Below are positions 41,965-46,513 of a stretch of DNA of 46,513 nucleotides, piece by piece; the stretch's first letter is position 1, and the number at the start of each line of letters is the position of its first letter. The notes beneath the pieces are model-generated. The model had not been told where the DNA came from. It saw nothing but the letters and a program-made list of their open reading frames with translations, and made no database searches. The translations under genes were made by a program, and so were the position numbers. The DNA lies in contig DCGV01000118.1 in NCBI GenBank assembly GCA_002314725.1, positions 1-46,513 of the forward strand, read 5' to 3'. Source of the stretch: Bacteroidales bacterium UBA1769 (GTDB lineage Bacteria > Bacteroidota > Bacteroidia > Bacteroidales > UBA932).

Positions 41965-42306
41965 TTATTTAATTTGTTTGTTTCTATCATTTAAAAATTG
42001 TTCTATCTCATTATCTCTTTGAGATGTTGCAGATGGACTCATAGGCCACCCTTCGATGGTATTACCTTTGTCAATATAGACTCTGATAACCTCCATGCGT
42101 TTTTCGAGTTGCATTTTTGCCTGTATCATCTTCTCCTCTGGACCATCAGCAATGATTGTAATCGTATGGACGTTCTCAATATTGGATGGTACTGCATACA
42201 TACTCCAGATGCTCAAACTTCGTCTTGTAAAGATATTAGAAATTTGGACAAGTAGTCCAATTTGATCCTCAGTATATATTAAAACTGTATAACGATCTTG
42301 ATTCAT
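41965..42306 (-). CDS. ilvN: Acetolactate synthase small subunit, single ACT domain (IlvN)
   Basis: 113 residues. An ACT domain fills residues 1-75 (YTVLIYTEDQIGLLVQISNI, FTRRSLSIWSMYAVPS, HTITIIADGPEEKMIQ). It is the part that binds valine and activates the catalytic subunit. A short polar tail follows. The C-terminal ALS_ss_C domain of 160-190-residue small subunits is missing, although short forms exist in enterobacteria. The ATG at 42306 is chosen over a TTG at 42312; AAGGAG lies 9 bp before it, inside the end of ilvB. Confidence 0.88.
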   Translation of the reverse strand: MNQDRYTVLIYTEDQIGLLVQISNIFTRRSLSIWSMYAVPSNIENVHTITIIADGPEEKMIQAKMQLEKRMEVIRVYIDKGNTIEGWPMSPSATSQRDNEIEQFLNDRNKQIK

Positions 42307-42308
42307 AA

Positions 42309-44024
42309 TCAATTCTCCTTTTTATACCATTCGTCTTCAGAGAGCATAATGCTTTCAATACCGTGCCCCATAGGAACCATTGGCATTACATTATCCAACT
42401 CCATTACATGAATATTAAGTAGATATGGCTCATCTGATTGAAGCATCTTATCAACAGCAGCTGTCAATTGATCCCTACTGGTAACTTCAGCATATTTAAT
42501 ATCGTATGCCTCTGCCAATTTTTGATAATCAGGATTAATCATATCGACAAACGAAAGCCTACCGCCGAAGAACAGTTGTTGCCATTGACGTACATTTCCT
42601 AAACAGTTGTTATTTAATAGAACTATCTTGACAGCCACCTTCTCCTGCATAATAGTACCAAACTCCTCAATTGTCATTTGCAATCCACCATCTCCTACAA
42701 AAAGACAAACTTCACGATCCGGAACTGCAATTTTTGCACCCATTGCAGCAGGAAGGCCGAAACCCATTGTGCCCAATCCACCTGAACTGATAAAACTGTC
42801 ACTGTTTTTGAATTGTGAATATCTTGCAGCCATCATCTGATTCTGTCCAACATCTGTAACGATAACAGCATTACCACCAGAACGTTGAGAAACTACATCA
42901 ACGACCTCACCCATCCTTATATCACCACTTTCAGGATTGATAGCCGGTTTAATGACCTTATTCATCTCAATTTCATACAGATCATCAAATGCCTTTAGCC
43001 AATCTTTACGCTCTTTAAATACCATCTTCTTAGCCAGAGCTGCAAGCACCTCCTTGGCATCGCCAACTATTCCTAAATCAACCTTTACAAGCTTGTTGAT
43101 TTCGGCAGGATCGATATCTATATGAATTATCTTGGCTTGTTTTGCATAACTAGAAAGGGTCCTAGTAACCCTATCATCAAAACGCATACCTACTGCAATC
43201 AACAAGTCACACTCATTCGTCTGAACATTGCATGCCAGATTACCATGCATACCAATCATACCTTGATAGAGATTAAAATCAGTAGGAAGAGAACTTAGAC
43301 CAAGAAGTGTTGATCCTGCAGGTATATTACCCTTTGATAGGAAATCTTTCAGTTCCTTCTCAGCATTTGAAATCTGAACGCCATGACCAAAAACAACGAA
43401 TGGCTTTTCTGAAGCATTAATCATATCTGCTGCATCCTGAATACTCTTTTCAGATAGGTCATGTTTTGGTATATATGTCCTGATGAAATCACATTTCTTG
43501 TACTCATAATCAGCAAATTCAATCATCGCATCACGAGTAAGGTCTAGGACAACAGGACCAGGTCGACCTGAATTGGCAATATAGAAAGCTCTTGATACAG
43601 CCCATGCAACTTCTGAAGCATGACGTACTTGGTAATTCCACTTTGTGATAGGACTGGTCAAACCAATGACATCGGCCTCTTGGAATGCATCACAGCCAAG
43701 TTCCGAAAGACCAACTTGGCCTGCCAAAACAACAAGTGGAGTTGAATCGGCCATTGCATCGGCAATACCGGTAATAACATTCGTAGCACCTGGACCAGAA
43801 GTAACAATAACTACTCCAGGTCTTCTTCTTATCCTTGCATATCCTTGAGCAGCATGAACTGCACCCTGCTCATGACGTACAAGAATATGTCTCAATTTAT
43901 CGGTATAGTAGTATAATGTATCATAGACAGCCATTATCTGACCACCAGGATAACCGAACATCACATCTACTCCCTCTTCGAGAAGAGATTTCATCAGAAT
44001 CTCCGAACCTTGAAAAATCTCCAT
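42309..44024 (-). CDS. ilvB: Acetolactate synthase large subunit (IlvB)
   Basis: ThDP-dependent catalytic subunit for acetolactate and acetohydroxybutyrate. 571 residues. The catalytic glutamate lies in LVRHEQGAVHAAQGYAR. The FAD-binding middle domain follows, and the ThDP motif is VGDGGLQMTIEEFGT ... LLNNNCLGNVRQWQQLFF. It is 10 bp after ilvD and its stop is 2 bp before the ilvN start. Confidence 0.95.
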   Translation of the reverse strand: MEIFQGSEILMKSLLEEGVDVMFGYPGGQIMAVYDTLYYYTDKLRHILVRHEQGAVHAAQGYARIRRRPGVVIVTSGPGATNVITGIADAMADSTPLVVLAGQVGLSELGCDAFQEADVIGLTSPITKWNYQVRHASEVAWAVSRAFYIANSGRPGPVVLDLTRDAMIEFADYEYKKCDFIRTYIPKHDLSEKSIQDAADMINASEKPFVVFGHGVQISNAEKELKDFLSKGNIPAGSTLLGLSSLPTDFNLYQGMIGMHGNLACNVQTNECDLLIAVGMRFDDRVTRTLSSYAKQAKIIHIDIDPAEINKLVKVDLGIVGDAKEVLAALAKKMVFKERKDWLKAFDDLYEIEMNKVIKPAINPESGDIRMGEVVDVVSQRSGGNAVIVTDVGQNQMMAARYSQFKNSDSFISSGGLGTMGFGLPAAMGAKIAVPDREVCLFVGDGGLQMTIEEFGTIMQEKVAVKIVLLNNNCLGNVRQWQQLFFGGRLSFVDMINPDYQKLAEAYDIKYAEVTSRDQLTAAVDKMLQSDEPYLLNIHVMELDNVMPMVPMGHGIESIMLSEDEWYKKEN

Positions 44025-44034
44025 ATCAATTTAT

Positions 44035-45870
44035 TTATTCTATTATTCTTACAGCACCCTTGTCAGCAGAGCTAACCATTGAAGCGTATGCTTTCAAACT
44101 CTTTGGAATAGCACGGTTACGCCTTGGAGGAGTAAAAGCGGCTTTTCCACGTTTCAGCTCAGCATCACGTCTTGATTGCAACTCTGATGATGATAATTTA
44201 ACATTAATAGATCTGTTTTTTATATCAATTTCAATAATGTCACCATCCTTGACAAGAGCAATATTTCCACCGGCAGCAGCCTCTGGCGATACGTGACCGA
44301 TACTCAACCCAGAGGTACCACCGCTGAATCGACCATCAGTAATCAACGCACACTCCTTACCAAGATGCATTGATTTGATATATGATGTTGGATAAAGCAT
44401 CTCTTGCATACCAGGGCCACCTTTGGGTCCTTCATAAAGAATCATTACAACATCACCACTTTTCACCTTTCCACCCAAAATACCTTCACATGCCTCTTCT
44501 TGAGAATCAAATACTTTAGCAGGACCCTCAAAATGCCAAATAGATTCATCAACACCGGCAGTTTTAATAACACAACCATCTTCTGCGATATTTCCGAAAA
44601 GAACTGCCAGACCACCGTCCTTGGTATAGGCATTTGCCACACTACGGATACAGCCATCTTTTCTATCCATATCGAATGAAGAGTAATAATTCTCTTGTGA
44701 CCCCATCTCGGTACTGAATTTATTTGCAGGAGCACAGTAGTAAATCTTTGTAGCATCCTTATCGGCAGATGGTTTATCGATACAATATCTTTCAATCTCC
44801 TCTTTCAAAGTCATACCATCTACTCTTGGCAATGAAGTGTCAACAAGAGAAGCGTCTGCCAATTGATTCATAATGGCAACGATTCCTCCAGCTCTTCCAA
44901 CATCTTGAACGTGATATTTTTGAGTATTAGGAGCAACTTTACATAGGCATGGGACTTTTCTTGATAGTTTATCTATATCAGACATCTTGAAATCGACACC
45001 AGCTTCATTTGCTACTGCAAGAAGGTGAAGCACAGTATTTGTCGAGCCACCCATTGCTATATCAAGTGTCATAGCGTTCAAGAATGCACCACGAGTAGCA
45101 ATGCTCTTTGGAAGAACTGACTCGTCACCGTCACGATAATATTTATATGTATTCTCAACAAGTTGTTTAGCAGCTTTACGGAAAAGCTCTTCACGTTTTT
45201 TATGAGTCGCCAGTATTGTGCCATTTCCAGGGAGAGCAAGTCCGATAGCTTCAGTAAGACAGTTCATCGAGTTAGCTGTAAACATTCCTGAGCAGCATCC
45301 GCAACCAGGGCATGCGCAACTCTCAATTTCAGATACATCTTTATCAGATACTGAAGAATCTGCAGATTTTACCATTGCATCTATCAAATCCAGTTTAGCA
45401 TCTCCAAGAATTCCTGCTTCCATAGGACCGCCAGAAACGAAAATGGTAGGTATGTTCAATCTCATCGACGCAATCAACATACCTGGAGTAATCTTATCAC
45501 AATTACTGATACATATCATAGCATCAGCTTTGTGAGCATTAACCATATATTCAACACTATCTGCAATCACCTCGCGTGATGGAAGTGAATACAACATACC
45601 ATCATGTCCCATTGCGATACCATCATCAATAGCTATAGTATCAAATTCTGCAGCATAACAACCTAAAGAGATTATTTCATCGCGAACGATTTGACCGATC
45701 TTTTGAAGATGTGTATGACCAGGAACGAATTGAGTAAAAGAATTAACGATAGCGATTACGGGTTTGCCCATTTGCTCTTTTTTCATACCGCCTGCAATCC
45801 AAAGAGCTCTGGCACCTGCCATTCTCCTTCCTTCTACGGTAATAGAACTTCTTAATTGATTCTTGAACAT
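44035..45870 (-). CDS. ilvD: Dihydroxy-acid dehydratase (IlvD)
   Basis: Fe-S dehydratase for the third common step of valine/isoleucine synthesis. 611 residues from the ATG at 45870. Motifs: the iron-sulfur cysteines in SNCDKITPGMLIA and SCACPGCGCCSGMFTANSMN, and TDGRFSGGTSGLSIGHVSPE. An extension to 45900 would start inside the attenuator stem and is rejected. First gene of the operon, 10 bp after the terminator T run. Confidence 0.96.
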   Translation of the reverse strand: MFKNQLRSSITVEGRRMAGARALWIAGGMKKEQMGKPVIAIVNSFTQFVPGHTHLQKIGQIVRDEIISLGCYAAEFDTIAIDDGIAMGHDGMLYSLPSREVIADSVEYMVNAHKADAMICISNCDKITPGMLIASMRLNIPTIFVSGGPMEAGILGDAKLDLIDAMVKSADSSVSDKDVSEIESCACPGCGCCSGMFTANSMNCLTEAIGLALPGNGTILATHKKREELFRKAAKQLVENTYKYYRDGDESVLPKSIATRGAFLNAMTLDIAMGGSTNTVLHLLAVANEAGVDFKMSDIDKLSRKVPCLCKVAPNTQKYHVQDVGRAGGIVAIMNQLADASLVDTSLPRVDGMTLKEEIERYCIDKPSADKDATKIYYCAPANKFSTEMGSQENYYSSFDMDRKDGCIRSVANAYTKDGGLAVLFGNIAEDGCVIKTAGVDESIWHFEGPAKVFDSQEEACEGILGGKVKSGDVVMILYEGPKGGPGMQEMLYPTSYIKSMHLGKECALITDGRFSGGTSGLSIGHVSPEAAAGGNIALVKDGDIIEIDIKNRSINVKLSSSELQSRRDAELKRGKAAFTPPRRNRAIPKSLKAYASMVSSADKGAVRIIE

Positions 45871-45879
45871 ATTATTTAC

Positions 45880-45909
45880 AAAAAAACCCTCCCATAGCAC
45901 TGAGAAGGT
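45880..45909 (-). terminator. Attenuator terminator of the ilv-leu operon
   Basis: Minus strand: ACCTTCTCA and TGGGAGGGT pair over 9 bp (three G-T pairs) with loop GTGCTA, followed by a run of seven T. It sits in the leader, 10 bp before ilvD. Its 5' arm can instead pair with CTGGGAAGGT at 45956-45947. Confidence 0.85.
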
Positions 45910-45956
45910 CGAATTAATATTTCTAAAAATTGTTGTTCAATTCATTACCTTCCCAG
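45900..45956 (-). promoter_or_regulatory. Antiterminator of the ilv-leu attenuator
   Basis: CTGGGAAGGT (45956-45947) pairs over all 10 positions, including one G-T pair, with ACCTTCTCAG (45909-45900). The second strand is the 5' arm of the terminator, so the two structures exclude each other. The first strand is the last three codons of the leader ORF plus the T of its stop, so a ribosome finishing the ORF would cover it. Confidence 0.75.
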
Positions 45957-46010
45957 TCCACATCTTTGCAAAGAGAGGACGTTCAAGACGATAATGATAA
46001 TTGACAACAT
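45945..46010 (-). CDS. Leader peptide of the ilv-leu operon
   Basis: A 21-codon ORF whose product begins MLSIIIIVLNVLSL and ends in CGLGR. It contains four consecutive Ile codons (ATT ATC ATT ATC), two Val and five Leu codons: 11 of 21 residues are the end products of the operon that follows. It starts about 17 nt from the predicted transcription start and ends 35 nt before the terminator stem. The composition and position are those of attenuation leader peptides for branched-chain operons. It is too short to be seen as an ordinary gene and no separate function for the peptide is expected. Confidence 0.85.
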   Translation of the reverse strand: MLSIIIIVLNVLSLQRCGLGR

Positions 46011-46033
46011 TGATTATTCTTTTTTAACCGAGA

Positions 46034-46064
46034 CAAAGTTAGTAAATGAATTTGTAATTACAAA
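46034..46064 (-). promoter_or_regulatory. Promoter of the ilv-leu operon
   Basis: Minus strand: TTTG at 46064-46061, 19 bp spacer, TAACTTTG at 46041-46034. Full Bacteroidota consensus. The predicted start near 46027 gives a leader of about 157 nt containing the leader peptide and attenuator. Confidence 0.88.
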
Positions 46065-46222
46065 ATATTTTTATTCTAATTATCTAATAATCAAGCATTT
46101 CTAGCTATTGCAAAATTACAATTCTGACGCAATAAGTAATTATCACATAAAAATTATAAGAAATCACACAGTTTTAGTAACAATTTTTACAAAAACCAGC
46201 CACAATTTTTCGATACGAGAAG

Positions 46223-46336
46223 AGAGTTGAGAGTTGAGAGTTAAGAGTCCAGAGCTAAGAGCTAAGAGCTAAGAGCTAAGAGCTAAGAGTTAAGAGTTTA
46301 AACTCTGAACTCTGGACTCTGAACTCAGGACTCTGG
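46223..46336. repeat. Inverted heptamer arrays at the right edge
   Basis: Eleven exact-phase heptamers from 46223 to 46299 (AGAGTTG x2, AGAGTTA, AGAGTCC, AGAGCTA x5, AGAGTTA, AGAGTTT) face five complementary heptamers from 46302 to 46336 (ACTCTGA, ACTCTGG, ACTCTGA, ACTCAGG, ACTCTGG). Same unit family as at 33601-33733. Confidence 0.9.
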
Positions 46337-46348
46337 CTAACCTGAAAT

Positions 46349-46501
46349 TCATCTCCGACAGCAGTGATTGAAAAATGTCACTTCAGCGCACTGAGAGGCA
46401 TATTATTTTCACAGGGTGTCGGAGATGGTACCGATTTGGCCGGGTTTCCGACAGTATGATAGCTTGCAGGTCATCGTAAAAGGGGTGGCTGTCGGAGATG
46501 A
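46349..46501. repeat. TGTCGGAGATG repeats, one inverted and two direct
   Basis: TCATCTCCGACAGC at 46349-46362 is the exact reverse complement of GCTGTCGGAGATGA at 46488-46501. A third copy of the core TGTCGGAGATG lies at 46417-46427, and a partial CCGACAG near 46448. No coding function is seen. Confidence 0.7.
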
Positions 46502-46513
46502 TTTTCGCATAAG

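Larger units (their letters stand above)
46065..46513. other. Gene-free right edge
   Basis: No convincing ORF on either strand. It contains an AT-rich stretch to about 46210, the heptamer arrays at 46223-46336 and a section of higher GC with a repeated 11-mer TGTCGGAGATG. Confidence 0.7.

Noticed and set aside
45956..45980. Classical 1:2 pause hairpin in the ilv leader
   Set aside because: GTCC/GGAC and TCTT/AAGA can pair, but the stem overlaps the antiterminator strand by only one base, so it does not clearly exclude it.

Overview
The window comes from a member of the Bacteroidota, most likely order Bacteroidales. It is moderately AT-rich. Many genes and both tRNAs have the promoter signature of that phylum (-7 box TAnnTTTG, in three places with TTTG exactly 19 bp upstream). 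Ribosome-binding sites are mostly weak. The gene content fits too: DUF4783 next to rlmH, menaquinone-type UbiE/MenG, a 5'-nucleotidase split into two genes, a DUF4493-like lipoprotein, and a Bacteroidota-type second LeuA homologue. All function calls are read from motifs by eye; no searches were run.

Layout. 1-9005: a truncated tRNA-Leu and menG diverge from facing promoters. They are followed by a minus-strand operon rlmH - giant sensor kinase - parE - EF-hand membrane protein. 9183-9581: a small DUF4783 secreted protein with a terminator. 9655-15169: a minus-strand run of rsmI, a helix-hairpin-helix protein, a NatAB-type ABC exporter and the two halves of a 5'-nucleotidase. 15244-20723: a minus-strand envelope operon with its own consensus promoter. 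It encodes two small membrane-anchored proteins that share an N-terminal module (one carries nine 8-residue repeats), a metallopeptidase/beta-propeller/beta-barrel protein and a PrsW-like intramembrane protease. 20826-21941: a membrane-bound AraC-type regulator. 22177-23986: thymidine kinase plus a secreted esterase. 24132-28810: htpG, a lipoprotein, a fucose-isomerase-like protein and tRNA-Lys. 28887-33597: a RelA/SpoT-domain protein, an APH-like kinase, an ABC-F ATPase and a small outer-membrane protein.

33735-45870 is one ten-gene minus-strand operon for branched-chain amino acids: ilvD, ilvB, ilvN, ilvC, leuA, leuC, leuD, a second leuA-like gene, leuB, ilvE. It covers every step from pyruvate to valine and leucine, and the shared steps to isoleucine. 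Threonine deaminase (ilvA) is absent, so the second LeuA-like enzyme is a candidate citramalate synthase. Ahead of ilvD lie a consensus promoter and a 157-nt leader. The leader contains a 21-codon ORF with four consecutive Ile codons plus Val and Leu codons, a rho-independent terminator, and a competing antiterminator whose 5' strand is the end of the leader ORF. This is a complete ribosome-mediated attenuator and the most striking regulatory object in the window.

Other structure: a pair of 66-bp elements, 65/66 identical and in opposite orientation at 26155 and 32813. Both have terminal inverted repeats and flanking direct repeats, so they look like a miniature transposable element. There are also two loci of inverted heptamer arrays (AGAGTTG-type facing ACTCTGG-type) and a repeated TGTCGGAGATG motif at the right edge.
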